A stretch of DNA of 64,000 nt from NCBI GenBank assembly GCA_900100245.1, contig FNEU01000001.1, positions 310,001-374,000 on the forward strand, read 5' to 3'. Both the position numbers and the translations under genes were made by a program. This DNA comes from Lachnospiraceae bacterium G41 (GTDB taxonomy: Bacteria; Bacillota; Clostridia; Lachnospirales; Lachnospiraceae). Positions 1 to 7,899 of this stretch are shown in pieces. Numbering within the stretch: position 1 is the first letter of the stretch; each line of letters starts with the position of its first letter. A model generated the notes under the pieces. That model ran no database searches, was not told where the DNA came from, and saw nothing but the letters and a program-made list of their open reading frames with translations.

Positions 1-40
1 AACGCAAGTACCGATTAATTCTGCAATAAATTTTTTCATA
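1..40 (-). CDS. Aquaporin/MIP family protein, N-terminal fragment
   Basis: Only the first 13 codons lie in the window; the gene continues beyond base 1. They read MKKFIAELIGTCV, the usual opening of bacterial aquaporin/glycerol facilitator proteins, where this stretch begins the first membrane helix. A GGAGG ribosome binding site sits 7 bases before the ATG. With so few residues the family call rests on the N-terminal signature alone, and another membrane protein cannot be excluded. Confidence 0.5.
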
Positions 41-93
41 CAATTCCTCCTTTGTTATCTATAAAATAAGTCATTGCGACATTATTTACACTA

Positions 94-303
94 TCACTCT
101 TTGATTTCTACAGCTTCAGGCAATTTGCCTTTGTTCGCAAATTTCTCTTTTATGGAATCAAGGATATTCTCAGGAAGCGAAAATACTTTTTCGATAAGAA
201 AATCAAGAACCTTCTCCGTAAAATGGATAATGATTCTACCAAGAATAAATACCAATATAAACGGCAATGCCGCACTTATTAAAATTGCGCTCAGAGTAAT
301 CAT
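94..303 (-). CDS. Small single-pass membrane protein, unknown function
   Basis: A 69-residue protein. The start is placed at the ATG at 303 because GGAGGATTTT directly precedes it; an upstream in-frame ATG at 381 has no good site. Residues about 3-25 form a strongly hydrophobic helix (ITLSAILISAALPFILVFIL), followed by an amphipathic segment and a charged tail (KEKFANKGKLPEAVEIKE). The pattern fits a protein anchored in the membrane with a cytoplasmic tail. I recognise no family. The neighbours, an aquaporin and another small membrane protein, do not suggest a function. Confidence 0.6.
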   Translation of the reverse strand: MITLSAILISAALPFILVFILGRIIIHFTEKVLDFLIEKVFSLPENILDSIKEKFANKGKLPEAVEIKE

Positions 304-444
304 AAAATCCTCCGATAAACAGGTTAGAATTGTCAAATAAAACCATAAATTATTATACACCAATATAAAAAAAGTGACCATAAAAAAATAAATAAAAAAA
401 GACTTTAGAAGTTTAATTCCAAAGCCTTTTTCTAAAAGATTCTT

Positions 445-1134
445 TTATAATCCATCAACATAATAATACGAATACCATTCATCTCCAAGTTCTATTTTCG
501 TGGCGTATTTTTTATATTCTTTGGGAAAATTATCCATAACTCCAAGAGTTCTGCTCTTATCTCGAGACATAATAACTTGTCCTTTGGTGCATTCAGCATC
601 GTGAAAAATAACCTCACTTTGAGTGACAGATATTTCATATAAACCTGAATTTGCACCGGCAAATTTATAAGAAGTATCTTTGATTATTTCCAGGCACTCT
701 GTTTCTTCATCCGTTAAAGGCACATTTTCATAACAATAATCTCGACCGGCGAGATATATTCGATTAATTATATATTTTTTTTGTTCATCGTCATATTTAA
801 AAACAAAAGAGGAATTATAATCATTTTCTTCCTGTATAACGATTAGTTTGTCGGCTATGGTCTGATAACATTCTTTGCACTGAATAAACTCACTTCTGCA
901 CTCTCTTGCCTGTCTAAAATTACTTAATAAATTTCCGATAATCGGAACACCAACAAATACCAATAAAGCAGCCGAGGAAATTATCAGAATTATTAATTCA
1001 GGTTTTTTTGAATTTTTTTCATTAATTTTTCTTACAATACGAATTATTATGCAGATTAAAATACCCAGTAATAAAAGCACAATAATTGGGTAAAAACCGA
1101 AACAATACAAATCGAAGATTAAATCACCAATCAT
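445..1134 (-). CDS. Two-helix membrane protein with extracytoplasmic domain, unknown
   Basis: A 229-residue protein with a GAGGATAAATA ribosome binding site before its ATG. Two membrane helices are visible: residues about 14-35, rich in Ile and Leu, and about 48-68 (IILIISSAALLVFVGVPIIG), separated by a lysine-rich loop. The remaining 155 residues are soluble and hold a CRSEFIQCKEC cluster near residues 78-88 that could form disulfides or bind metal. No recognised domain. It may be a lineage-specific membrane protein. A gap of 66 bases separates it from the UPF0340 gene upstream on the same strand. Confidence 0.6.
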   Translation of the reverse strand: MIGDLIFDLYCFGFYPIIVLLLLGILICIIIRIVRKINEKNSKKPELIILIISSAALLVFVGVPIIGNLLSNFRQARECRSEFIQCKECYQTIADKLIVIQEENDYNSSFVFKYDDEQKKYIINRIYLAGRDYCYENVPLTDEETECLEIIKDTSYKFAGANSGLYEISVTQSEVIFHDAECTKGQVIMSRDKSRTLGVMDNFPKEYKKYATKIELGDEWYSYYYVDGL

Positions 1135-1200
1135 TATTTATCCTCACTCATTTCAGCATATCATCAATCAAGTCTTATAATCGGTGAAACCTTAAATAGC

Positions 1201-1764
1201 CTACATCAGTTTCTCGTCGTAAATCGCTCTCTGGCCGCCTACATATTTAGGGCGGTGTCTCGCGCAGATAATGGGTGCTTCGCCTATTTTTCGTAAGGAA
1301 ATTCTCATAGGTACTACGACACTGTGCATATGCATTCCAATCATTGTACCGCCAATATCTATGCCTGCATCAGCCTTTTGGTTAAGGCTTTCAACAAGTA
1401 CGGGATCGTCGAATCTCTCAAAGCAAACTGTCGCAAAAGCTCCGCCTGCATGATTGGGCTGAGGAATTGCATTTACCTGTTCTAAGCCGTATTTAATCAT
1501 GGTTTCTCTTTCAACAACCAGTGCTCTGTTTAAATGCTCGCAACACTGTGCGGCAGCAAAAATACCCTTTTCTTTTAGGATGGGAATAATACCGTCATAT
1601 ACTGCATTTGCGGAATCAAGATTTGTCGCGGTTCCGATTTGCGAACCGAGAATTTCACTTGATGAACAGCCGATTACGAATATATCCCCGGGATTAAGTC
1701 TTGCTCCCTCTAAAATCTCTGTAACAGCCTTTTTGCTCTGAGCGGTAATTTCTTTTAAATCCAT
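1201..1764 (-). CDS. UPF0340/DUF436 (TIGR01440) family protein
   Basis: The 187-residue length and the sequence match the UPF0340 family (Bacillus YwlG type). Typical stretches are GDIFVIGCSSSEILGSQIG near the N-terminus, AQCCEHLNRALVVER in the middle, QPNHAGGAF, and DIGGTMIGMHMHSVVVP near the C-terminus. The family is widespread in Firmicutes; I know of no established biochemical function. The start has AAAGGA eight bases upstream. It is transcribed divergently from the TM1266-type gene, with a 173-base intergenic region carrying promoters for both directions. Confidence 0.88.
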   Translation of the reverse strand: MDLKEITAQSKKAVTEILEGARLNPGDIFVIGCSSSEILGSQIGTATNLDSANAVYDGIIPILKEKGIFAAAQCCEHLNRALVVERETMIKYGLEQVNAIPQPNHAGGAFATVCFERFDDPVLVESLNQKADAGIDIGGTMIGMHMHSVVVPMRISLRKIGEAPIICARHRPKYVGGQRAIYDEKLM

Positions 1765-1895
1765 AATAGAATCCTTTCAATGTATTTCGTTTAGTAATTG
1801 ATTTCACTTTCATAATTATATCACAATAAAACAATAAGGCTACTTTTTCGCTTAAGAGCATGTAAATATTTTAGGTATCTTTTTCACAGATACTA

Positions 1896-1904
1896 TGTTA
1901 TAAT
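1896..1904 (+). promoter_or_regulatory. Extended -10 promoter for the regulator/nitrogenase-like operon
   Basis: TGTTATAAT is an extended -10 element (TG at 1896-1897, TATAAT at 1899-1904) 34 bases before the TM1266-type ATG. No good -35 box is seen 16-18 bases upstream, which is common for extended -10 promoters. I found no convincing second promoter between 2100 and 2318, so this is probably the promoter for the whole operon. Confidence 0.55.
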
Positions 1905-1937
1905 CACAACAGAATTTAATCATAGTGAGGAAATCAT

Positions 1938-2183
1938 ATGGAAACACGTGCTGCAGTTATTGCAATTATCGTGGAAAACGATGATTCCGCCAACGAGATT
2001 AATTCTCTCTTACATGAATATCGCGGTTCAATTATCGGGCGAATGGGAATTCCTTACCGCGAAAAAGGAATTTGTATCATAAGTGTTGCAATTGATGCCC
2101 CTCAGGATACAATCAGTTCCCTTGCCGGCAAAATAGGCAGAATAAACGGCGTTACAGCTAAAACCGTTTACTCACCCAAATAA
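1938..2183 (+). CDS. TM1266-type iron-only hydrogenase system putative regulator
   Basis: An 81-residue protein with a GTGAGGAAATC ribosome binding site. The sequence runs from AAVIAIIVENDD through YRGSIIGRMGIPYREKGICI to SLAGKIGRINGVTAKTVYS. This is the pattern of the TM1266 family (TIGR03959), which has a small ACT-like fold and is usually found beside [FeFe]-hydrogenase maturation genes such as hydEFG. Here it instead heads a nitrogenase-like and hyp gene cluster. A role in sensing a metal or metabolite for that cluster is inference; there is no DNA-binding helix-turn-helix visible. The leader after it carries an attenuator-like structure. Confidence 0.75.
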   Translation: METRAAVIAIIVENDDSANEINSLLHEYRGSIIGRMGIPYREKGICIISVAIDAPQDTISSLAGKIGRINGVTAKTVYSPK

Positions 2184-2192
2184 TAAAATTTG

Positions 2193-2317
2193 CTTTCTGA
2201 CATCAAAACCTCAATCGAGCTTGAGATGAAAGTCGTGCATCATAAAAGAATTACTATGTCTTTATGCACTCTTTCTATGTCGGAAAGAGTGCTTTTTAGT
2301 TTTAGAAAGAGAGAATT
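2193..2317 (+). promoter_or_regulatory. Structured leader RNA with attenuator layout before the nitrogenase-like genes
   Basis: Three helices can be drawn by hand. Stem A pairs 2193-2196, 2201-2203 and 2210-2214 with 2221-2232, with two bulges only on its 5' side. Stem B pairs GTGCAT (2235-2240) and AAAG (2245-2248) with CTTT (2260-2263) and ATGCAC (2264-2269). A terminator stem starts at 2266, so GCAC is shared by stem B and the terminator and only one can form. That is the layout of a riboswitch or protein-controlled attenuator. No known riboswitch class is recognised. Confidence 0.5.
2266..2300 (+). terminator. Intrinsic terminator/attenuator 18 bases before the first NifH-like gene
   Basis: GCACTCTTTC (2266-2275) and GAAAGAGTGC (2283-2292) form a perfect 10-bp stem with a 7-base loop, followed by TTTTTAGTTTT. 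It may simply end the regulator transcript, but it lies within the leader of the next gene and no separate promoter is seen after it, so conditional read-through is likely. Confidence 0.75.
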
Positions 2318-3070
2318 ATGATAAAATTTGCTATTTACGGAAAAGGCGGAATAGGTAAATCCACATTGTCATCAAATTTAAGTGCGGCCTTTGTAAAAAG
2401 AGGCTTAAAAGTAATGCAAATCGGCTGCGATCCGAAAGCAGACTCCACTTCTCTTTTATGTCCGAAAGAAAAGGTAACTTCGGTATTGGATCTTGTCAGA
2501 AGCAACGAATCTTTTACGCTCGAAGACATGGTAAAAGAATCGGAATCCGGAGTTTACTGCGTCGAAGCAGGCGGTCCCGTGCCGGGTCTCGGCTGTGCGG
2601 GACGAGGCATAATAAACGCACTTGAATCACTCGAAAACAAAGGTGCTTACGAATATTACAAACCCGATGTAGTCATTTATGATGTTCTCGGAGATGTGGT
2701 ATGCGGCGGTTTTACCATGCCCATGAGAAAAGGCTTCGCCGAAAAGGTTTATATAGTTACGTCAGGCGAGAAAATGTCCGTTTATGCGGCCGCCAATATC
2801 GCAATGGCCATTGAGAATTTTAAGAAGAGAGATTACGCAAAACTCGGTGGCATTATTCTAAACTGCAGAGGCGTTGAAAACGAGCTAGAAAATGTCGAAA
2901 CGCTCGTAAAAGATTTTGATACAAATATTTCCGCAATCATTCCCAGAAGCCCTCTTTTTGCAGAGGCTGAAAAACAGGGAAAAACAATCGTGGATCTTTT
3001 CCCTGATAGCGATGTTTGCGAAGCACTGCTTGGACTCGCTGACAGAATTATAAAGGATTTTGAATGTTAA
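2318..3070 (+). CDS. NifH-like ATP-dependent reductase, set 1
   Basis: A 250-residue homologue of nitrogenase iron protein (NifH/BchL/CfbC family), a homodimeric MgATP-driven electron donor. It has the Walker A loop GKGGIGKST (residues 8-16), the GCDPKADST motif (36-44), and both [4Fe-4S] ligand cysteines: C93 in LGCAGRG and C129 in DVVCGGF. It is shorter than NifH (about 270-295) and lacks the long C-terminal tail. Its gene overlaps the next one by 7 bases, so it almost certainly serves the D-like protein encoded there. It is clearly a paralogue of the second reductase at 5773. Confidence 0.93.
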   Translation: MIKFAIYGKGGIGKSTLSSNLSAAFVKRGLKVMQIGCDPKADSTSLLCPKEKVTSVLDLVRSNESFTLEDMVKESESGVYCVEAGGPVPGLGCAGRGIINALESLENKGAYEYYKPDVVIYDVLGDVVCGGFTMPMRKGFAEKVYIVTSGEKMSVYAAANIAMAIENFKKRDYAKLGGIILNCRGVENELENVETLVKDFDTNISAIIPRSPLFAEAEKQGKTIVDLFPDSDVCEALLGLADRIIKDFEC

Positions 3071-4410
3071 AACAGATTTCTCTAAATGAAAACAGAATAC
3101 CCGAAGGTGTCAGGATATCCGAAATCGATTTTGACAATCCTTTTTTCGACGGACTGCATTACAACGCTCCCGCAAGAGGTGTGTGGAATATAGTTCATAC
3201 AGGTATGCTCATTCCCGAAGCGCATCAGATATATGTCTGTGCACAGGGGTGTCTGCGCGGTGTTATTCTAACCGCTGCGGAAATGAACCGTATGGAAAAT
3301 ATGTCCTGGGTTGCACTTCGCGAGCAGGATATGTGGAACGGCGAAATGGAATCGAGAGTCATCGAAGGATGTTCTCATATCGTCGATGAAATGAAAGAAC
3401 ATCCCAAATGCATACTCGTTTATTTAAGCTGCATGCATTTGTTTGAAGGCTGCGATTTTAAAGTAATCGCCAAGGAACTCGAGACACGCTACCCCGATAT
3501 TGACTGGGTTGACTGCTATATGACTCCTACCATGAGAAAAACATTCGAGCCCATGGTGATGATGAAAAAGAGTCTCTACTCTCCGATTAAAAAACTTGAA
3601 GTTGATGAAAAAAAGATTGGCCTCATAGGATGTGACCGCGCGACTGATAAATCCTGTGAGATTTATTCTCTTTTAGAAAAAGCTGATATGAAAATGTGGG
3701 ATATCACAGAATGCAAAACATATGAGGATTATCTCTCATTAGGTGCCGCATCTCTCCTTATCTCATATCTTCCGGTCGTAGGTTACGCTGCAAAAGATTT
3801 AACTAACAAGCTTGGTGTCAAACATCTGGCAATCGATTTAAGCTATGATTCAAATGAAATTGAGGCAAATCTTAAAGTACTGGCTGATGCCCTGAACGTA
3901 GATAACGAATATCTTAATGCTTTAATTGAAACTAATAAAACGAAAGCAAAAGAAGCTCTGCTTAAAACAAAAGAGCTCATAAAAGATACACCCATCGCAA
4001 TAGATGCAACTGCAACGCCTCGCCCTGTCGGCCTGGCTTTGCTCCTAAAAAAATCCGGATTTAACGTAAGAAGAATCTATACAGATGCATTTTCGCCAAA
4101 AGAAAGAATCGCTTTTGATGAATTATGTAAACTTGATGGCAGTATAGAAATCTTCCCTTTAATGGATCCGACAATGCTTTATGCATCAAACGAAGAAGAT
4201 ATCTCAAGCAGCGAATACTTAAGTATAGGACAGAATTGTGCGTACTTCTGTCAGACGAAGCATTTCGTCAATATAGTCGAAGGCGGAGGAATGTACGGAT
4301 TCGACGGTATTGTAAACTTATGTAAACTAATTGAGGACGCATACAATAATCCAAAGGATTTAAAACTCACTATCTCTCATAAGGGAATCGCCTGTGAGAG
4401 CTGTTTATAA
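3064..4410 (+). CDS. Nitrogenase component 1-like D subunit, set 1
   Basis: A 448-residue protein of the nitrogenase component-1 superfamily. The N-terminal part carries [19 protein letters not shown], like the P-cluster QGC region of NifK, with C59 and C63, and [11 protein letters not shown] (C123, C130), like the TCM region. The first P-cluster cysteine position is not a cysteine (GVWN). Near the C-terminus IGQNCAY gives C392, also conserved in the set-2 partner, and GMYGFDG matches the NifD GPYHGFDG stretch but without the cofactor histidine. The protein ends in CESCL, a terminal CxxC absent from the set-2 protein. Substrate unknown. Confidence 0.85.
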   Translation: MLKQISLNENRIPEGVRISEIDFDNPFFDGLHYNAPARGVWNIVHTGMLIPEAHQIYVCAQGCLRGVILTAAEMNRMENMSWVALREQDMWNGEMESRVIEGCSHIVDEMKEHPKCILVYLSCMHLFEGCDFKVIAKELETRYPDIDWVDCYMTPTMRKTFEPMVMMKKSLYSPIKKLEVDEKKIGLIGCDRATDKSCEIYSLLEKADMKMWDITECKTYEDYLSLGAASLLISYLPVVGYAAKDLTNKLGVKHLAIDLSYDSNEIEANLKVLADALNVDNEYLNALIETNKTKAKEALLKTKELIKDTPIAIDATATPRPVGLALLLKKSGFNVRRIYTDAFSPKERIAFDELCKLDGSIEIFPLMDPTMLYASNEEDISSSEYLSIGQNCAYFCQTKHFVNIVEGGGMYGFDGIVNLCKLIEDAYNNPKDLKLTISHKGIACESCL

Positions 4411-4412
4411 AA

Positions 4413-4441
4413 TGACACACAACCCCCGTCCCCCAGTGTCA
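4413..4441. repeat. REP-like inverted repeat
   Basis: TGACAC (4413-4418) and GTGTCA (4436-4441) flank a C-rich core in the gap between the set-1 D and K genes. The make-up resembles the GTCCC/TGTCA palindromes of REP elements mobilised by RAYT transposases in many bacteria. It may form a small hairpin in the mRNA and modulate the ratio of the two subunits. Confidence 0.45.
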
Positions 4442-4455
4442 AAAGGTAAAAAAGT

Positions 4456-5721
4456 ATGAATCAAACCGCACGAATAATTTCAATCTACGCTGCCGATACA
4501 TCGGGTGTCTGCTCCGCTTTATATGAGTACGGAGGGATGACCGTTATTCATGATGCGTCGGGCTGCAATTCGACATATACGACTCACGACGAGCCCAGAT
4601 GGTACGACAAGAAAAGCATGATGTTTATTTCCGGTCTTACCGAAAAGGATGCTGTAATGGGCAACGACGACAGATTTATGGAAGATCTGATTGTTGCTGC
4701 AAACGAACTTAAACCTGCATTCATAGCGCTCTGCGCTTCTCCTCTTCCCGCTATGATCGGAACAGATCTAGAAGCCATTGCTTATGCGGTAGAAACCGAA
4801 ACCGGTATTCCTTCATTTGCAGTAAAAACAAACGGTATGCAGTCGTATATTACAGGAGCCGGAAACGCATTTCTTGAGCTTGCAAAGAAATTTGCCAACT
4901 CAGATGAAAATGAGTTATGTCAACCAACTTCCAACCCTTATGTATTTAATGCACAAGCTCTGAAACTGATGTTTGGTACCAAGCTGCCTACCGCAGTTTC
5001 GGCCAATACGGATAATGATTTCCCGAAGCCTCAGGAAGATACTTTTAAGAAGATAAAAGTCAATCTTTTAGGAGTTACACCTCTTGATTATCCGACAAAA
5101 GAAAGCATTGACAGTCTGTTAAAATTCATAAAAGAATCAGGTTTTGAATTAAATGCGTGTGTTGGAGTAGATACTAATTTAAGTGAGTTTAAAAATATCA
5201 AAAAAGCCGAAGTTAATCTTCTTTTATCATCATGCGGAAAGCCTCTGGCAGATTACCTTTTCAGTGAATATAAAATCCCCTTCGTAAAAGGTGTTCCTTA
5301 CGGATTAGGATTTTCAGACAAGATAAAAGATGCACTTATCAAGGCGTGTGAATCAGGCGAAAACATCGATGCAACCGAAGGTTTCAGAGAAGCAGGCAGT
5401 GTTGCAATTTTAGGAGAAAGCATTATGAGTGCTTCTCTTGCTAGTGCGCTTCTTTTAGACAAAGGAATCAAAGCCAACGTTCTTGAAACCGTAGGCGACG
5501 GCGATTTTGAAATCTTAAAATCATTCGATATTTCATGTGATGATGAAAAGATTTTGGAAAACGAATTAAAGAAATATGACGTGATTATCGGCGATCCTTT
5601 GTTTAAGCCGATATGCGCGGATAAAAAATTTATAGAACTTCCTCATGAAGCATTTTCCGGAAGGTGTTTTACCAAAAACGCGCCGAATCTTATCTACACG
5701 TCAATCGATAAATTTATTTAA
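4456..5721 (+). CDS. Nitrogenase component 1-like K subunit, set 1
   Basis: A 421-residue component-1 superfamily protein, probable partner of the D-like subunit just upstream. All three positions expected for a bridging iron-sulfur cluster are cysteines: C19 (DTSGVCSALYEYGG), C37 (HDASGC) and C93 (IALCASPLPAMIGTDL). A DEPRW motif at 45-49 occurs at exactly the same positions in the set-2 K protein, so it is probably specific to this family. The C-terminus (PHEAFSGRCF) has no recognisable FeMo-cofactor ligand. The ribosome binding site is AAAAGG. It would act as a D/K heterodimer or heterotetramer reduced by the NifH-like protein. Confidence 0.83.
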   Translation: MNQTARIISIYAADTSGVCSALYEYGGMTVIHDASGCNSTYTTHDEPRWYDKKSMMFISGLTEKDAVMGNDDRFMEDLIVAANELKPAFIALCASPLPAMIGTDLEAIAYAVETETGIPSFAVKTNGMQSYITGAGNAFLELAKKFANSDENELCQPTSNPYVFNAQALKLMFGTKLPTAVSANTDNDFPKPQEDTFKKIKVNLLGVTPLDYPTKESIDSLLKFIKESGFELNACVGVDTNLSEFKNIKKAEVNLLLSSCGKPLADYLFSEYKIPFVKGVPYGLGFSDKIKDALIKACESGENIDATEGFREAGSVAILGESIMSASLASALLLDKGIKANVLETVGDGDFEILKSFDISCDDEKILENELKKYDVIIGDPLFKPICADKKFIELPHEAFSGRCFTKNAPNLIYTSIDKFI

Positions 5722-5760
5722 TTTAGGAGCCGGACACGTTTCGCGAGTCAGGCACCTAAA
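5722..5760. repeat. REP-like GGAGCC...GGCACC imperfect palindrome
   Basis: TTTAGGAGCCGGACAC at the left end and GAGTCAGGCACCTAAA at the right end are imperfect inverted repeats (12 of 16 positions pair). The same core recurs at 12640, 29143, 31775 and 45678. It lies between the two nitrogenase-like sets and its right end runs into the ribosome binding site of the second NifH-like gene. Confidence 0.55.
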
Positions 5761-5772
5761 AGGAGTACACAC

Positions 5773-6537
5773 ATGATTAAAATAGCTATCTACGGTAAAG
5801 GCGGCATAGGCAAATCAACCGTAACAAGTAACTTAAGCGCCGCGCTTGCGTACCTTGGAAAAAAAGTCATACAGATTGGCTGCGATCCGAAGGCAGATTC
5901 GACCGCAAATCTTTTATCGGGAAATCCCGTATTTCCCGTTATGAATTACATGCGTGATTATGACAAAGAGCCCGAGTCACTCGATGAGATTTCAAAAGTC
6001 GGTTACGGCGGAGTTTTATGCATAGAAACAGGCGGACCCACTCCGGGACTCGGATGTGCGGGACGAGGAATCATTACCACATTTTCACTGCTTGAAGAAT
6101 TAAAACTTTTCGAAACCTTCAAGCCCGACGCAGTTTTATACGACGTACTTGGCGACGTTGTCTGCGGTGGTTTTGCAGCACCCATCAGAGAAGGTCTTGC
6201 AAGCAAAATCATTATTGTAACATCAGGCGAAAAAATGGCTTTATATGCAGCCAACAACATAAACAGCGCCGTTGAAAATTTCAAGGAGCGAAGCTACGCA
6301 AATGTGCGCGGTATCGTTTTAAACAGAAGAAATGTTTTAAACGAGGAAGAAAAGGTTCGCGAATTTGCAAGCACTCACAATCTTGAGATTATCGCTGATA
6401 TTCCAAGAAGCGATGACATCATTCGTTTCGAAGATGAAGGTAAAACCGTTATCGAAGGTGACCCCACTCTTTCGGTAAGTCAGAGCTTCCTTGATTTGGC
6501 AAAACTTCTCATAAAAGAAGACGAAGAAGGATTATAA
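5773..6537 (+). CDS. NifH-like ATP-dependent reductase, set 2
   Basis: A 254-residue second iron-protein homologue. Walker [10 protein letters not shown] is at residues 8-16 and the [11 protein letters not shown] region follows. Both cluster ligands are present in GLGCAGRG and DVVCGGF. It differs from the set-1 reductase mainly between residues 46 and 80 and in the C-terminal quarter, regions that contact component 1 in nitrogenases, so each reductase may be matched to its own D/K pair. AAGGAG lies ten bases before the ATG, and the set-2 D gene follows after 24 bases. Keeping two reductases in one operon is unusual, since one NifH normally serves several component-1 proteins. Confidence 0.92.
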   Translation: MIKIAIYGKGGIGKSTVTSNLSAALAYLGKKVIQIGCDPKADSTANLLSGNPVFPVMNYMRDYDKEPESLDEISKVGYGGVLCIETGGPTPGLGCAGRGIITTFSLLEELKLFETFKPDAVLYDVLGDVVCGGFAAPIREGLASKIIIVTSGEKMALYAANNINSAVENFKERSYANVRGIVLNRRNVLNEEEKVREFASTHNLEIIADIPRSDDIIRFEDEGKTVIEGDPTLSVSQSFLDLAKLLIKEDEEGL

Positions 6538-6561
6538 ATCTTTTAGGATTTTAGGACATAA

Positions 6562-7842
6562 ATGAACAAAGCATTTTTTAAAACAACAAAAGAAATAGTT
6601 GAACTTGGATACGATAATCTCCCTGTGGAATTTGTATCCAATAAGCACTTAATATACTCATCCCCCGCCACCTTATCCTTCAACTCTCCCGGAGCCAAAG
6701 GATACGGTGTAAAGCGTGCAGGCCTCGCAGTTCCGGAGTCCGTGATGCTGCTTGTATCACCCTCATGCTGCGGAAGAAACACATCACTTTTTAAGAGTTC
6801 TCCGGAATATAAAAACCGTTTCTTTTTTCAGCTTTTGGACGATACCGACATCGTAACCGGAAGGCATTTGATGAAGATAAACGATGCATGCAAAGAGATA
6901 CTCGATTCACTCGATAAAAGACCCTCTGCAATCATGATCTGTATCACATGCGTTGACGCACTCTTAGGTACGGATATGGAGCGAATCTGCAGAAAAGTAA
7001 CAGAGACTCATTCGATTCCCTGCGTAGCATGCTATATGTATGCGTTAACAAGAGAAAAACGTCTCTCTCCGATGGCTTATGTCAGAACGAGTGTCTACTC
7101 TCTTTTGGAAAAATCCAAAAGAAAAAACAAAGACATGAACATAATGGGATTTTTCTCTCCCCTAAATGATAAAAGCGAGCTTTATCCTCTCCTAAAAGAA
7201 GCAGGTATAGAGAACATCAGAGAACTTGCAAGATGCGAAACTTTTGATGAATACAAAGAGCTTTCAAAAGCCAATTTTAACCTTGTTTTAAATCCCGAAT
7301 CAAGACATGCGGCACAGGATATGCAAAAGCGACTCGGCATTCCTTTTATCGAAATGCTTCGTCTTTATCAGCCGGATAAAATACACAATCAGTATACGTT
7401 ACTTGCAAATGCGCTCGGTGTAAAATTCGATGATTCGGAATATTTTGAAAACACCAAAAAGAAAATAGCGGAATTTAAGGAAAAACATGGTGAATTAAGA
7501 TTTGCCGTCGGCGAAATCCTAAACGGTGACGCCATAGAGATAGCATTAATGCTCGTAAAAGAAGGCTTTAAAGTCGAATGCGTATTCGCAACCATCGGTG
7601 AGCTTAATTACAGATTTTTAAAGACTTTGGCAGAGTTAAGTCCCGAGACCAAAGTGTATTCCAATCTCTCGCCGACCATGCTGATGTATGAGAATGACGA
7701 TATCGACTGCTACATAGGTTCTGACTGTGCTTATTACTTTTCGGATAAGCCCGGAATTGAATGGTGTGATGATACGGAGCCCTTCGGATATCAGGCTGTC
7801 ACAGACCTTTTTGATGCACTTGATAATGAACTTTCAAAATAA
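6562..7842 (+). CDS. Nitrogenase component 1-like D subunit, set 2
   Basis: A 426-residue, highly divergent component-1 protein. SPSCCGRN (C69, C70) stands at the QGC position and ICITCVDALLGTDMERI (C127, C130) at the TCM.EVIGDD position. It shares with the set-1 D protein a CYM motif around 157, a PTML motif in the C-terminal third and IGSDCAY (C389), aligned with C392 of set 1. The stretch matching the NifD cofactor-histidine region reads EPFGYQAV, with no histidine. There is no C-terminal CxxC. AGGA precedes the start. The role may be catalytic or, like NifE, a scaffold; the sequence does not decide. Confidence 0.78.
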   Translation: MNKAFFKTTKEIVELGYDNLPVEFVSNKHLIYSSPATLSFNSPGAKGYGVKRAGLAVPESVMLLVSPSCCGRNTSLFKSSPEYKNRFFFQLLDDTDIVTGRHLMKINDACKEILDSLDKRPSAIMICITCVDALLGTDMERICRKVTETHSIPCVACYMYALTREKRLSPMAYVRTSVYSLLEKSKRKNKDMNIMGFFSPLNDKSELYPLLKEAGIENIRELARCETFDEYKELSKANFNLVLNPESRHAAQDMQKRLGIPFIEMLRLYQPDKIHNQYTLLANALGVKFDDSEYFENTKKKIAEFKEKHGELRFAVGEILNGDAIEIALMLVKEGFKVECVFATIGELNYRFLKTLAELSPETKVYSNLSPTMLMYENDDIDCYIGSDCAYYFSDKPGIEWCDDTEPFGYQAVTDLFDALDNELSK

Positions 7843-7851
7843 TTGTTTTGG

Positions 7852-7878
7852 TTTACATAATTTATTGGTTTACATAAA
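7852..7878 (+). repeat. Two TTTACATAA boxes between set-2 D and K genes
   Basis: GTTTACATAA occurs at 7851-7860 and again at 7868-7877, 17 bases apart. The same box is the unit of the 13-bp-period array before hypE and occurs in the radA-uridine kinase gap (51060-51140). Function unknown. Confidence 0.5.
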
Positions 7879-7899
7879 ATAATTTAGCAGGTATTTTAA

